From contig JBBFKY010000007.1 of NCBI GenBank assembly GCA_037481875.1, positions 62,001 to 126,000 on the forward strand: 64,000 nt of DNA, given 5' to 3'. Under the pieces are notes generated by a model. It saw only the letters and a list, made by a program, of their open reading frames with translations, made no database searches and had not been told where the DNA came from. The stretch is from Desulfosoma sp. Its GTDB lineage: Bacteria; Desulfobacterota; Syntrophobacteria; Syntrophobacterales; DSM-9756. Positions 44,933 to 54,433 of the stretch are shown here, piece after piece. Position numbers and translations under genes: made by a program. Within the stretch, counting starts at the first letter, position 1. Every line of letters begins with the position of its first letter.

Positions 44933-46035
44933 AGGTGCCTTTTCTGGATCTTCGAGCCCTATATCTTGAGTTGGAGGACGATCTGGATGCCGCGTACCGT
45001 CGGGTCATGACTTCGGGCCGGTACATACTCGGTGAGGAGGTCGCGGCTTTTGAATCGGCGTTTGCTCGCTACTGCAGCGTGAAACATTGCGTAGGCACAG
45101 GAAACGGACTAGACGCTCTGCACCTGATTCTGCGAGCCCTGGACATAGGGCCGGGGGATGAGGTGATCGTTCCAGCCCATACTTTTATTGCCACTTGGCT
45201 CGCTGTAAGCTTGGCGGGCGCCACACCGGTACCCGTAGACCCTCAAGAATCCACTTATAATATAGATCCTGAAAAGGTTGAAGCGGCGGTCACTTCGCGG
45301 ACAAGGGCGATCATCGCCGTGCATCTTTACGGCCAGCCCGCCGATATGGATCCCATTGTTGAGATTGCCCGAAGATACAGGTTGCATGTCATCGAAGACG
45401 CAGCCCAGGCTCATGGAGCACGGTACAAAGGAAAAAGAACGGGGGGACTCGGGGACGCTGCGGCCTTCAGTTTTTATCCAGGCAAGAACCTGGGAGCCTT
45501 TGGAGATGGGGGCGCGATCACCACCAATGATGATGAGCTGGCGGAACGACTTCGCTCCCTGCGCAACTATGGATCCCCCATAAAATACCTCCATGAAATC
45601 AGAGGATGGAATTCCCGCCTTGATGAGCTTCAGGCAGCTTTCCTTCGAGTGAAGCTTGAGAGGCTCGATGTTTGGAACGAGCGGCGTAGGCAGCTGGCAT
45701 CTAGGTATCTAATGGGTCTGCATCAGTTTTGCGAGATTGTTCCGCCTTGGGTGCCTGACTGGGCTGAACCCGTATGGCACTTGTTCGTCATCCGTGTCGA
45801 TAATAGGGACCATGTTCAGCGTGCCCTAACAGAGCAAGGGATCGAAACGCTGATTCATTATCCGGTGCCCCCTCATAAGCAAAGGGCTTATGGAGAAATG
45901 CACGAACGGTCTTATCCTGTGACTGAACGCCTTCATGCACAGGTTCTGAGCCTGCCCATGGGACCCACCATGACCGAAGCTGACGTGGATCGTGTTCTGG
46001 AAGTCCTTGAGCTGAGCTTGCGACGAAAAGGGTGA
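44929..46035 (+). CDS. DegT/DnrJ/EryC1/StrS aminotransferase (FdtB/QdtB-like)
   Basis: 368 residues. PLP lysine in [34 protein letters not shown] and the substrate motif [13 protein letters not shown]. With the ketoisomerases it would form a dTDP-3-amino-3,6-dideoxyhexose for surface glycans. ATGA overlap with the preceding gene makes a tight three-gene cassette. rmlA/rmlB, which supply the substrate, and an acetyltransferase are absent here and must lie elsewhere. Confidence 0.9.
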   Translation: MKVPFLDLRALYLELEDDLDAAYRRVMTSGRYILGEEVAAFESAFARYCSVKHCVGTGNGLDALHLILRALDIGPGDEVIVPAHTFIATWLAVSLAGATPVPVDPQESTYNIDPEKVEAAVTSRTRAIIAVHLYGQPADMDPIVEIARRYRLHVIEDAAQAHGARYKGKRTGGLGDAAAFSFYPGKNLGAFGDGGAITTNDDELAERLRSLRNYGSPIKYLHEIRGWNSRLDELQAAFLRVKLERLDVWNERRRQLASRYLMGLHQFCEIVPPWVPDWAEPVWHLFVIRVDNRDHVQRALTEQGIETLIHYPVPPHKQRAYGEMHERSYPVTERLHAQVLSLPMGPTMTEADVDRVLEVLELSLRRKG

Positions 46036-46368
46036 TCACTGCTTTAGCCTGACCATGGTCTGTGCCCATCTGAAGGGGAAGACCTTGGGTTCTGCCTTTT
46101 TGTAGCCGCAAGAGTCTTTTCTTGCTTTTTAACGAGGCAGGACTGAGTGTTTCCTCCAAGCGCATGACTTGGAAGATAAAATAGGCGGGTGTATTCACAA
46201 AGCGGGGCCTTCACACGCTTGCTGAATCTGTTTGTGTCCCTGTGATACCTTTGAGCAGCGAATGCGCAGAGAAACTTGCTTGGCCGGAACCGTTCGGGTA
46301 AGATAACTTTAAATTCAAGGGCGGTCTTAGACGAGCTTTACGTGCTCATGAATCGAGGACTTCGAACC
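46036..46368. other. Gene-free stretch before the tandem-repeat protein
   Basis: 333 bp. The frame of the next gene is open back to 46276 but lacks a ribosome-binding site there. I see no REP-like palindrome, promoter or RNA in it. Confidence 0.5.
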
Positions 46369-47715
46369 ATGGCTATCACCATTTCGTTGATTCGAAAACT
46401 TGAACAGTTTCCTCCGGACCTTCGTGAAGCTTTCTTTGCGATCATCGAAGAACTGGAGCATCATCGACGGAACGTGGTTACCAAAGACGATTTCGCTGAA
46501 CTCAAAGCCGCCGTTACCGATTTGGCCGTGTCGGTGCGTGATTTATCCGAAGCCCAAAAGCGTACCGAACAACGGGTTAACGAACTCGCTCAAGCCCAAA
46601 AACGAACTGAGGAACGGCTTAACGAACTCTTTGAAGCCCAAAAACGCACGGAAGAGAGACTGAATAAACTTGCGGAGGCTCAGGAACGCACGGAAGAAAG
46701 ACTCAACCGATTGGTGGAGGCTCAGAAACGTACGGAAGAAGGACTCAATCGATTGGTGGAGGCTCAGGAACGCACGGAAGAAAGACTCAACCGATTGGTG
46801 GAGGCTCAGGAACGCACGGAAGAAAAACTCGACCGGTTGGCGGAGGCCCAGGCACGTACCGAAGAAAGACTGAACCAACTGGCAGAAGCCCAGGCTCGTA
46901 CCGAAGAAAGACTCAGCCGATTGGTGGAGGCTCAGGAACGCACGGAAGAGAGACTCAACCGATTGGTGGAGGCTCAGGAACACACGGAAGAAAGACTCGA
47001 CCGGTTGGCTGAGGCCCAGGCACGTACCGAAGAAAGGCTGAACCAACTGGCAGAAGCCCAGGCTCGTACCGAAGAAAGACTCAACCGATTGGTGGAGGCT
47101 CAGGAACGCACGGAAGAAAAACTCGACCGGTTGGCGGAGGCCCAGGCACGTACCGAAGAAAGACTGAACCAGCTGGCAGAAGCCCAGGCTCGTACCGAAG
47201 AAAGACTCAACCGATTGGTGGAGGCTCAGAAACGTACGGAAGAAGGACTCAATCGATTGGTGGAGGCTCAGGAACGCACGGAAACCCAAGTGGCTTCTCT
47301 GGCCAAAGCGGTTCAGGGATTGCGAGAACAAGTCGGAGGTCTCGCCCACAGCATGGCGTACGCACTGGAAAATGAAGCCTACCGTAAGCTCCCGGCGTAC
47401 CTGCATAAGGTGCATAACATTCGTGTGCTGGAAAGTCTCATTCGGACCGAGATCGCCGATGAAGAAGTGAACTTCTGGGCCAAGGCGCTGAAAAACGGCA
47501 AGGAAGTGCAGCTTGTGGGAGAATCCGTTCTGAAACTGGACGACGCTTCCAAACTAAAAACTCTCCATCGAAAGCTGCAGAAGATCGGGCGCGTCGCCCC
47601 GTCAGAGCTCGTGCCTATTCTGGTCACGCATTACGCCAAGCCTAAACTGTTGGAGCAGGCGACCGAAAAGGGCATTCTTGTGGTGTTGAGCTACCAATGG
47701 GACCAGGATTTCTAA
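46369..47715 (+). CDS. Coiled-coil tandem-repeat protein with DUF3782/nuclease-like C-terminus
   Basis: 448 residues. Residues 59-310 are 18 consecutive 14-residue units of the type LVEAQERTEERLNR, predicting a very long coiled coil. The C-terminal ~115 residues (EIADEEVNFWAKALKNGKEV, VPILVTHYAKPKLLEQATEK) resemble the PD-(D/E)XK-like domain found after coiled coils in DUF3782-type proteins. By my recollection those carry a GEAK-type E-x-K motif; here the site reads GESVLK, so catalysis may be lost. ATG 46369 with GAGGA ~9 nt upstream. The helicase gene follows 34 bp later. Function unknown. Confidence 0.7.
   Translation: MAITISLIRKLEQFPPDLREAFFAIIEELEHHRRNVVTKDDFAELKAAVTDLAVSVRDLSEAQKRTEQRVNELAQAQKRTEERLNELFEAQKRTEERLNKLAEAQERTEERLNRLVEAQKRTEEGLNRLVEAQERTEERLNRLVEAQERTEEKLDRLAEAQARTEERLNQLAEAQARTEERLSRLVEAQERTEERLNRLVEAQEHTEERLDRLAEAQARTEERLNQLAEAQARTEERLNRLVEAQERTEEKLDRLAEAQARTEERLNQLAEAQARTEERLNRLVEAQKRTEEGLNRLVEAQERTETQVASLAKAVQGLREQVGGLAHSMAYALENEAYRKLPAYLHKVHNIRVLESLIRTEIADEEVNFWAKALKNGKEVQLVGESVLKLDDASKLKTLHRKLQKIGRVAPSELVPILVTHYAKPKLLEQATEKGILVVLSYQWDQDF
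46543..47298 (+). repeat. 42-bp coding tandem repeat, 18 units
   Basis: Unit core GAACGCACGGAAGAAAGACT continuing with CAACCGATTGGTGGAGGCTCAG. Some units fall into larger ~126-bp blocks (an AQARTEERLNQ unit followed by an AQARTEERLxR unit, three times), so recent block duplication is likely. Units 1-3 are the most divergent. Confidence 0.95.
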
Positions 47716-47749
47716 GCGGATCCATGAAGCCCTTATCGGTCGTTCATTC

Positions 47750-50692
47750 ATGAAGAGCTTTCTCAAACGGCTGCTGACAAAAGATTGGAAAACGGCTCGA
47801 GTGGCTCACCACGCCGTCATCAATGCTCAAGAACCGCGTTACGCCGCCCCTCAAGACCCATTTCCCCAACCCATTCGACAAGCTCTCCATGCAATGGGTA
47901 TACGTCGCCTCTACAGCCACCAGGCGGCCGCTCTGGATCACCTAAGATCCGGCCGCCACGTGGTGGTGGCGACTCCGACCGCCAGTGGCAAATCGCTTAT
48001 TTACAACATTGCCGTCACCGAAGCCTTGCTTGAGGAACCTCACAGCCACGCACTGTACCTTTTTCCCATCAAAGCTCTGAGTCGAGACCAATTGGAGGCA
48101 CTCACCACTTTCTTTCAAGCAGTGCCCAGTGCTGTACCGTTGACAGCGGCGGTTTACGACGGGGACACAGCCAACCATCAGCGCGCGGCTATTCGCCAAA
48201 ATCCTCCCCATGTGCTCGTAACCAATCCGGACATGCTGCACTATGCCCTTTTGCCTTACCACGCCAAATGGCAGTCCTTTTTTCAAGGGCTACGCTACGT
48301 CGTGGTGGATGAACTGCACACGTATCGAGGCATCTTCGGTAGCCATGTGGCCCAGATTTTTCGGCGATTACGCCGTATCACCAATCTCTACGGCTCGCAT
48401 CCCCAGTATGTCTTCCTTTCAGCCACTATCGGTAATCCCGGCGAACTGGCCCAAAAACTTATTGACCAGCCAGTGGAAACCGTCTCGCAATCCGGTTCTC
48501 CTCAATCCCTTCGCCACTTTGTCTTCATGGAAACGGAAGGCCCTCTGGCCACCTTGGCGGCTCGAATCACTCTCGAAGCTGTGCGCTCAGGATTAAAAAC
48601 CATCGTTTTCACCCAATCACGTCGAATGACGGAATTGGTGCACATGAGCCTGATGCGGGCGGCCCCGGATTTGGCCTCCAAAGTGAGTTCCTACCGCGCA
48701 GGATTTCTTCCGTCCGAAAGGCGAAGCATTGAGCAAGGGCTCGCTGCTGGGCGTATAGCCGCGGTAATTTCCACGAGCGCCTTGGAAATGGGTATCGACA
48801 TTGGGGGGCTGGATGTGTGCCTTCTTGTGGGATACCCGGGCACCATCATGACCACGTGGCAGCGAGGCGGCCGCGTGGGCCGAAGCGGTCGCGAGAGTGC
48901 GGTCATCCTTCTTCCTCAACCTGACGCCTTGGATCAATACATTGTGCGGCATCCCGAAACATTTCTTGACGGCTCCTGTGAAACCGCGGTGACCGATCCG
49001 GACAACCCGGCTATCGTGGCGGAACATCTCCCTTGTGCCGCCGCCGAAATTCCCTTGCATGCCGAAGAAACGCTCCCGTGGAATCCAGCCCGCCAACAGG
49101 CCTTGATGGCCGCCACACATCGAGGGTCATTGGTGCAATCGGAAGACGGACAAAGATGGTTCGCCGCCTCGTCCTACCCGCATCGCGGTGTGGATATTCG
49201 CAGTGTCGGACCGTCGTTTACCATTCTGAGCCCCAATGCGCAAAACAACGCACAATGGATCCCCATCGGCACAACGGACGGGGTGCGTGCTTTTAAGGAA
49301 TGTCATCCGGGAGCGGTCTACCTGCATCGTGGTCGAACCTATGTGGTGCAAAGCTTAGACTTGGAAAAGCGAATTGCTCGAGCTGTTCCGGAAAACGCCG
49401 AATATTACACATGGGTGAAGAGCGAAAAAGAGACCGAAATTCTGGAAACTTTGGCTTCCAAGCCCTGCACGGCGTTTGTGGCGCGACTCGGCCGCCTTCG
49501 AGTGCGAGAGCGCATTCTGGGCTACGAAAAGAAACGCCTTTTCACCCAGGAGCTTTTGGATTTCTCTCCCCTGGATCTTCCTGAGCAGGTTTTTGAAACC
49601 GTAGGTTTCTGGGTGGAAATCGAAGAAATCATCGTGGAAAAGATCCGGCGGGCCGGACTCCATTTCATGGGCGGTATTCATGCCATGGAACACGCAGCCA
49701 TCAGCATGTTTCCCCTGTTTGCCCTATGCGATCGAAACGATATCGGTGGCATTTCCATACCCCTACATCCGCAATTGGGAAAAAGTGCCGTTTTCATCTA
49801 CGACGGTTACCCGGAAGGTATCGGCCTTGCCGCTCGCGGTTATGAGATTGTGGAATCCCTTTTGGAACGGACCCTGGAGCTCATTGAAACCTGTTCCTGT
49901 GACGAGGGGTGCCCCGGATGTATTCATTCACCCAAATGCGGTGCCGGGAATACGCCTTTGGACAAAGCGGCGGCCCTGGAAATACTTCGGTATATGCTGG
50001 GACGGAAACCATTGAAATCGGAAGACACTCGAAAAGAACCGCAAGAAGAGCCCCAAAGGGTGAAACTGAAGGATCGAACGCTGGAACGTCGAGAGGCGGC
50101 CATCGGCTTTTTCGATCTAGAAACCCAAAATTTAGCTCAAGATGTGGGCGGCTGGGACTATAAACACCTCATGCGTGTTTCCGTAGCCGTCCTATATGAT
50201 CACAGCCGCGGCGAATTTGAAGTGTTTCAAGAACCGGACGTGCCCGTACTCATCGAACGACTCCACGCCTTTGATCTCATCGTGGGATTTAACATTAAGC
50301 ATTTCGACTTTCAGGTATTGCAGGTCTATACACCCAAACCTCTGCGGGCTCTTCCGGCTTTTGATATGCTGGAGGTGCTTCGACGACAGTTAGGGTTTCG
50401 CTTGAGTCTGGATCACCTAGGTGAAAAAACCTTAGGTCGAAAGAAGACGGCGGACGGCATTCAAGCCGTCCAGTGGTTCCGCGAAAACCAGTGGGATCTT
50501 CTTATCCGCTATTGCCAAGAGGATGTGTCGCTCACACGGGACCTTTTCTTTCACGCCCTGGAAAAGGGCTATCTTGTTTACGAAGATCGATCGGGAAAGC
50601 GATTGCGCCTGTCAACCCCGTGGGACCTTGAAAAGATCCTTGAAGAATACGGAAGAAAAGGCGACAAAGATGACGCAAAAAGGCTGTACTGA
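47750..50692 (+). CDS. MrfA-like DEAD/H-box helicase fused to an exonuclease-like domain
   Basis: 980 residues. Residues ~40-480 are a two-lobe SF2 helicase: ATPTASGKS at 74-82, DELH box, SATIGNP, QRGGRVGRSGR. Residues ~500-770 include the DUF1998/MZB region with zinc ligands CSCDEGCPGC near 713-722. This is the Hrq1/YprA (MrfA) plan. From ~785 to ~930 follows an RNase H-fold DEDD exonuclease-like domain (FFDLETQN, LIVGFNIKHFDFQVL, RYCQEDVSLTRDLF) like B. subtilis MrfB (YprB). There the two are separate genes acting on mitomycin C damage; here they are one chain. RBS not strong. Confidence 0.85.
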   Translation: MKSFLKRLLTKDWKTARVAHHAVINAQEPRYAAPQDPFPQPIRQALHAMGIRRLYSHQAAALDHLRSGRHVVVATPTASGKSLIYNIAVTEALLEEPHSHALYLFPIKALSRDQLEALTTFFQAVPSAVPLTAAVYDGDTANHQRAAIRQNPPHVLVTNPDMLHYALLPYHAKWQSFFQGLRYVVVDELHTYRGIFGSHVAQIFRRLRRITNLYGSHPQYVFLSATIGNPGELAQKLIDQPVETVSQSGSPQSLRHFVFMETEGPLATLAARITLEAVRSGLKTIVFTQSRRMTELVHMSLMRAAPDLASKVSSYRAGFLPSERRSIEQGLAAGRIAAVISTSALEMGIDIGGLDVCLLVGYPGTIMTTWQRGGRVGRSGRESAVILLPQPDALDQYIVRHPETFLDGSCETAVTDPDNPAIVAEHLPCAAAEIPLHAEETLPWNPARQQALMAATHRGSLVQSEDGQRWFAASSYPHRGVDIRSVGPSFTILSPNAQNNAQWIPIGTTDGVRAFKECHPGAVYLHRGRTYVVQSLDLEKRIARAVPENAEYYTWVKSEKETEILETLASKPCTAFVARLGRLRVRERILGYEKKRLFTQELLDFSPLDLPEQVFETVGFWVEIEEIIVEKIRRAGLHFMGGIHAMEHAAISMFPLFALCDRNDIGGISIPLHPQLGKSAVFIYDGYPEGIGLAARGYEIVESLLERTLELIETCSCDEGCPGCIHSPKCGAGNTPLDKAAALEILRYMLGRKPLKSEDTRKEPQEEPQRVKLKDRTLERREAAIGFFDLETQNLAQDVGGWDYKHLMRVSVAVLYDHSRGEFEVFQEPDVPVLIERLHAFDLIVGFNIKHFDFQVLQVYTPKPLRALPAFDMLEVLRRQLGFRLSLDHLGEKTLGRKKTADGIQAVQWFRENQWDLLIRYCQEDVSLTRDLFFHALEKGYLVYEDRSGKRLRLSTPWDLEKILEEYGRKGDKDDAKRLY

Positions 50693-50815
50693 CGTTTCGG
50701 GGATGTTTAAGGCTTTGTTGCTTTTCGCCGATGAAAGCTTTGAGAAAGGACGAAGCGATGCAAAGATTTTTCTGACCGCATCGGCGCAAAACAAGCCACT
50801 AAAAAAGGTGCCTTT

Positions 50816-51472
50816 ATGCTGACGGACAAGATGGACGCCTCAATCAAAAAGGTGCATGCGCCGATCGCCTTGAGAACAGAAAGTCCCCTTTTATCCCGGG
50901 AAGACGCACCGGGCTGGTATGCCCTGTATGTGCAAGTCAATCACGAAAAAAAAGTGGCGGATCAGCTTCTTAAGAAAAACATCGAATGCTTCCTTCCTCT
51001 GCTACATACCTGGAGCAAAAGGCGTGATCGGCGTGTACGGCTTCAGGTGCCTTTGTTCCCTGGATACGTGTTCGTGCACACGGTCTTGGAAAGCGAAGTC
51101 CACGTGGAAATTTTGAAAATACCCGGAAGTGTCTACATCGTGCGAAGCAGTCAAGGACCTGCCTTGATTCCAGACTATCAGGTAGAAAGCCTGCGCAGAG
51201 TCCTGGATCATGCGGATACACTTACCCTGCATCCCTACCTCACCCAAGGCGATTGGGTGGAAGTGGTTCGCGGGCCTTTTACGGGATGTGTGGGCATTCT
51301 GCAGCGACTTAATCCCAAGAAAGGCACTCTGGTCATCAACGTGGATGTCATTCGCCAGGCGGCCAGCATTCAACTGGCCATCGAAGATGTTGTGCGAATC
51401 GACGGCCCTCCCGACAGGCGCCGTGACATGCGAGGTCGTCAGTCGTTTTCAGATTCCGCGAAAGACGTGTGA
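50816..51472 (+). CDS. NusG-family specialised transcription factor (UpxY/RfaH-like)
   Basis: 218 residues. NGN domain ~33-140 with GWYALYVQVNHEKKVADQLL and LFPGYVFVH; KOW-like segment ~165-200 with VVRGPFTGCVGILQRL. The general nusG normally sits with secE and rplK; this copy does not, and it has a ~30-residue N-terminal extension, so it is a specialised paralogue. Such proteins prevent early termination in long polysaccharide operons. The dTDP-amino-sugar cassette lies 5 kb upstream. AAAGGTG precedes the ATG. Confidence 0.85.
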   Translation: MLTDKMDASIKKVHAPIALRTESPLLSREDAPGWYALYVQVNHEKKVADQLLKKNIECFLPLLHTWSKRRDRRVRLQVPLFPGYVFVHTVLESEVHVEILKIPGSVYIVRSSQGPALIPDYQVESLRRVLDHADTLTLHPYLTQGDWVEVVRGPFTGCVGILQRLNPKKGTLVINVDVIRQAASIQLAIEDVVRIDGPPDRRRDMRGRQSFSDSAKDV

Positions 51473-51491
51473 ACACCAAGAATCTGGCTTT

Positions 51492-51517
51492 GTAGGGGCG
51501 CAGCGGCGTGTGCGCCC
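51492..51517 (-). repeat. REP-like palindrome, family A, in convergent gap
   Basis: GTAGGGGCGCAGCGGCGTGT then GCGCCC, between the NusG-like gene and moeA 3' ends. Confidence 0.75.
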
Positions 51518-51606
51518 GATTACCCACTCGAAACCGAATATTTGTCGAGAGGCCTCATCGGTCCGCGCTAGGTGGGAAGCCGTGATGAGGGCATGCCGCT
51601 CGTCGC

Positions 51607-52878
51607 CTACACGTTGTTGCTGATGGCACGACGCCCTATGGATCCGAAAAGGTGTACGGTGACAACCGTTCCGACCTCCAAGCCCTCCACATGTTCGGGA
51701 ACAATGACATAGCCGTCGGCTCTGGTCAGAGTGCTGATCATGGCCGAAGATCCAAACACCGGCTCGGCCCACATTTGACCCTTTTCTTCCCAGAGTTGGA
51801 CTCGAATGTAATCCGCTCTCCCGTGCACCGAAGGCATGTTACGGCGCAGCACCGCTTGGCAGGTCTGGGTCTTGGAAGATCGATCCACTTTCAAACCCTG
51901 CAACCGCAGAAGGCTCGGGCGCACAAAGGCCGTAAAAACAATCATGGCCGAAGCCGGCTGTCCGGGAAGACCCCACAAAATACGAGATCCAATGCGGGCC
52001 AAAATGGTGGGTTTTCCTGGACGAATAGCCACACCGTGGACCAAGAGCTCGGATCCCTCGAGCTTTTCCAGCACCTGCACCGTGTAGTCACGAACCCCTA
52101 CGGAACTACCGCCGGAAAGAAGCACCATGTCATGATTGTCTAAAGCTTTCCTGCAAGCGGACGCCAAAAGATCCAGATCGTCCGGAACCACCTGCATCCA
52201 TCCCGGAAGGCCGCCGGCTTCCCGCACCTGAGCCGCCAGGACAAAGGTGTTGATATCGCGGATTTTGCCCACAGGGACCGAAAGGGAATCAGGGGAAACG
52301 ATTTCGTCTCCCGTGGAAAGCACCGCCACACGGGGAACACGAAACACGGGCACGGAACGCACTCCGACAGCCGCAAGCACCCCCACGTCTTGAGCCCGCA
52401 ACTGCCAACCTGGTTGGAACAATAACCTGCCTTGGGCGATATCGTCTCCCGTTTCCAATATGTTGTCCCCGGGAGCCACAGGCCGGGTGACTTCAATGGT
52501 TCCGTCACCCACCTCCTGCGTGTACTCCACCATGACCAAAGCGTCCGCTCCGACGGGAATACACCCACCGGTCGGCACAGCCATGGCTTCGCCGGGACCC
52601 AGACTTCGCTCCGCAGGTTTTCCCATGAACACCTCGCCCACGACGGTCAAAAGGGCCGGCAAAGATTCCGAAGCACCAAAGGTATCGCGAGCCCTCACGG
52701 CATAGCCGTCCATGACGGCGCGGCGAAAATGCGGCACATCGCATGAGGCCGAAACATTTCGGGACACAACCCGCCCGAGAGCCTCCTCAAGAGGCACCAT
52801 TTCTTCTTCCAAAGGGGTAAAGTTTTCAATGAGACTCAGGACCTCTTCGGCTGTCTTAACCTTGAGAAATTCAGGCAT
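51607..52878 (-). CDS. moeA: Molybdopterin molybdenumtransferase
   Basis: 423 residues; inserts molybdate (or tungstate) into adenylylated molybdopterin. RRAVMDGYAVRA, VPTGGCIPVGADALVMVE, STGDEIV, SGGSSVGVRDYT and LWGLPGQPASAMIVF are intact. ATG 52878 with AAAGGTGG upstream. Divergent from a ModE-like regulator. Molybdenum enzymes such as formate dehydrogenase would be the clients in an anaerobe. Confidence 0.94.
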   Translation of the reverse strand: MPEFLKVKTAEEVLSLIENFTPLEEEMVPLEEALGRVVSRNVSASCDVPHFRRAVMDGYAVRARDTFGASESLPALLTVVGEVFMGKPAERSLGPGEAMAVPTGGCIPVGADALVMVEYTQEVGDGTIEVTRPVAPGDNILETGDDIAQGRLLFQPGWQLRAQDVGVLAAVGVRSVPVFRVPRVAVLSTGDEIVSPDSLSVPVGKIRDINTFVLAAQVREAGGLPGWMQVVPDDLDLLASACRKALDNHDMVLLSGGSSVGVRDYTVQVLEKLEGSELLVHGVAIRPGKPTILARIGSRILWGLPGQPASAMIVFTAFVRPSLLRLQGLKVDRSSKTQTCQAVLRRNMPSVHGRADYIRVQLWEEKGQMWAEPVFGSSAMISTLTRADGYVIVPEHVEGLEVGTVVTVHLFGSIGRRAISNNV

Positions 52879-53072
52879 TCTTACCACCTTTGCTTTCAGA
52901 TCGAATATCTTCCTCTCCACTTCGGTGAAGGACAAAAAATGCGTCCGGGACCTATACACACCTGCCCAGCCCACCGATTGACCCCAAGCGCACCCCGTGC
53001 GAAGATTCTTGTATCGAACGGAAGGCGCTAAGACAAGACAGGCGACGCAGACGTCAAAGGGGGAAAGGCACC

Positions 53073-53444
53073 GTGGCTCAGGGGAAAAGGCTCGTTGTCC
53101 ACTGTAAGGTATGGGTAGAAGACGACTCCGGAAACCTGGTTTTTGGTGCCGGGCGTCTTCGCATTTTGGAAGCCGTGGAAAGGGCTGGGTCGATCATTGG
53201 AGCGGCCAAGGAACTAGGCATGAGTTATTCCGCTGTGTGGGGAAAGATTCGAGCCACCGAAGAACGTTTGGGGCGCCCCATGCTGCAGAAGAAGATTGGC
53301 GGACTCAAAGGCGGAGGTTCGGCTCTCACACCGTTTGCCAAGGATATTTTGGAACGGTTTCGAACCCTGGAAGGGCGCACTCAAGAAGCCGCCGAACGGA
53401 TCTTTGAGGATGTTTTCGCCCAGAATTCGGGCAAAGATTCATAG
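53073..53444 (+). CDS. ModE-like winged-helix regulator, DNA-binding domain only
   Basis: 123 residues with VFGAGRLRILEAVERAGSII, AAKELGMSYSAVWGKI and GGLKGGGSALTPFAK, the N-terminal LysR-type winged helix of ModE. The C-terminal Mop/TOBE molybdate-binding domains of E. coli ModE are missing, a form common in many anaerobes. It probably controls molybdenum genes; the divergent moeA 194 bp away is the obvious candidate. GTG start with GGGAAAGG upstream. Confidence 0.85.
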   Translation: MAQGKRLVVHCKVWVEDDSGNLVFGAGRLRILEAVERAGSIIGAAKELGMSYSAVWGKIRATEERLGRPMLQKKIGGLKGGGSALTPFAKDILERFRTLEGRTQEAAERIFEDVFAQNSGKDS

Positions 53445-53481
53445 GGCTCGGTGGATACATGGGCTCGCTCGAGAAGGTTTT

Positions 53482-53508
53482 GGGGCGGCCACATCGGTCC
53501 GCCCCTAC
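53482..53508 (+). repeat. REP-like palindrome, family A, in convergent gap
   Basis: GGGGCGGCCACATCGGTCCG then CCCCTAC, between the ModE-like gene and sucD 3' ends. Confidence 0.85.
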
Positions 53509-53543
53509 AAAGAGGAAGGCTTTCGGCCTTAACTTCCCAGGCC

Positions 53544-54422
53544 TTACAAGACGGAGGCGAAGGCTTCCTTGCAGACAGCTCCCAACTCACCCAGGTTTTC
53601 CACCACTGTGATTCCCGCCTGTTTCATGGCCTGAATCTTCCCCTGAGCCGTGCCGCTGGATCCACTGATGATGGCTCCAGCGTGCCCCATGCGACGTCCT
53701 GGAGGAGCCGTAAGGCCCGCCACGAAGCCCACCACAGGCTTGGTCATGTTACGGGCGATAAAATCCGCCGCTTCTTCTTCGGCGGACCCTCCGATTTCTC
53801 CCACCATAACCACAGCCTTGGTTTCAGGATCTTCCTGAAAAGCTTTCAGGCAATCGATAAAATTGGTCCCGTTCACGGGATCCCCTCCGATACCCACGCA
53901 GGTGCTTTGGCCGATACCCTGCAACGTAAGCTGATGCACCACTTCGTAGGTTAAGGTGCCTGACCGGGACACCACGCCCACGGATCCCGGCTTGTGGATG
54001 GGGCCGGGCATGATGCCGACCTTGCACTGACCCGGTGTGATGATGCCGGGACAATTGGGGCCGATGAGACGAGAAGCGGATCCTTTGAGGGCGTTTTTCA
54101 CTTTGAGCATGTCCATCACGGGAATCCCTTCCGTAATGGTCACAATCAGGCGCACGCCGGCATCCATGGCTTCCAAAATGGCGTCGGCGGCAAAAGGCGG
54201 CGGCACGAAAATCATGGAACAGTCCGCCCCTGTCTGACGCACGGCCTCTTCCACGGTGTTGAACACGGGAATATCGTCCATGGTCTGACCGCCTTTTCCC
54301 GGCGTGACGCCGGCCACCACGCGCGTCCCATAGGCCACGCATTGCCTCGTATGAAACTGTCCTTCCCGGCCTGTAATACCCTGAACAAGGACTCGTGTTT
54401 GCGCATTCACCCAGATGCTCAT
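53544..54422 (-). CDS. sucD: Succinate-CoA ligase, alpha subunit
   Basis: 292 residues. CoA-binding N-terminal domain ([15 protein letters not shown]), [20 protein letters not shown] and the phospho-His in [13 protein letters not shown]. With SucC it interconverts succinyl-CoA and succinate with substrate-level phosphorylation in the TCA cycle or its reversal. Starts 11 bp after sucC; same strand, one transcript. Confidence 0.96.
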   Translation of the reverse strand: MSIWVNAQTRVLVQGITGREGQFHTRQCVAYGTRVVAGVTPGKGGQTMDDIPVFNTVEEAVRQTGADCSMIFVPPPFAADAILEAMDAGVRLIVTITEGIPVMDMLKVKNALKGSASRLIGPNCPGIITPGQCKVGIMPGPIHKPGSVGVVSRSGTLTYEVVHQLTLQGIGQSTCVGIGGDPVNGTNFIDCLKAFQEDPETKAVVMVGEIGGSAEEEAADFIARNMTKPVVGFVAGLTAPPGRRMGHAGAIISGSSGTAQGKIQAMKQAGITVVENLGELGAVCKEAFASVL

Positions 54423-54433
54423 GGTGTTTCCTC

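Noticed and set aside
46543-47415. 290-codon minus-strand open frame opposite the tandem-repeat gene
   Set aside because: It is the antisense of the 42-bp repeat, gives a low-complexity Phe/Leu/Ser pattern and has no ribosome-binding site.
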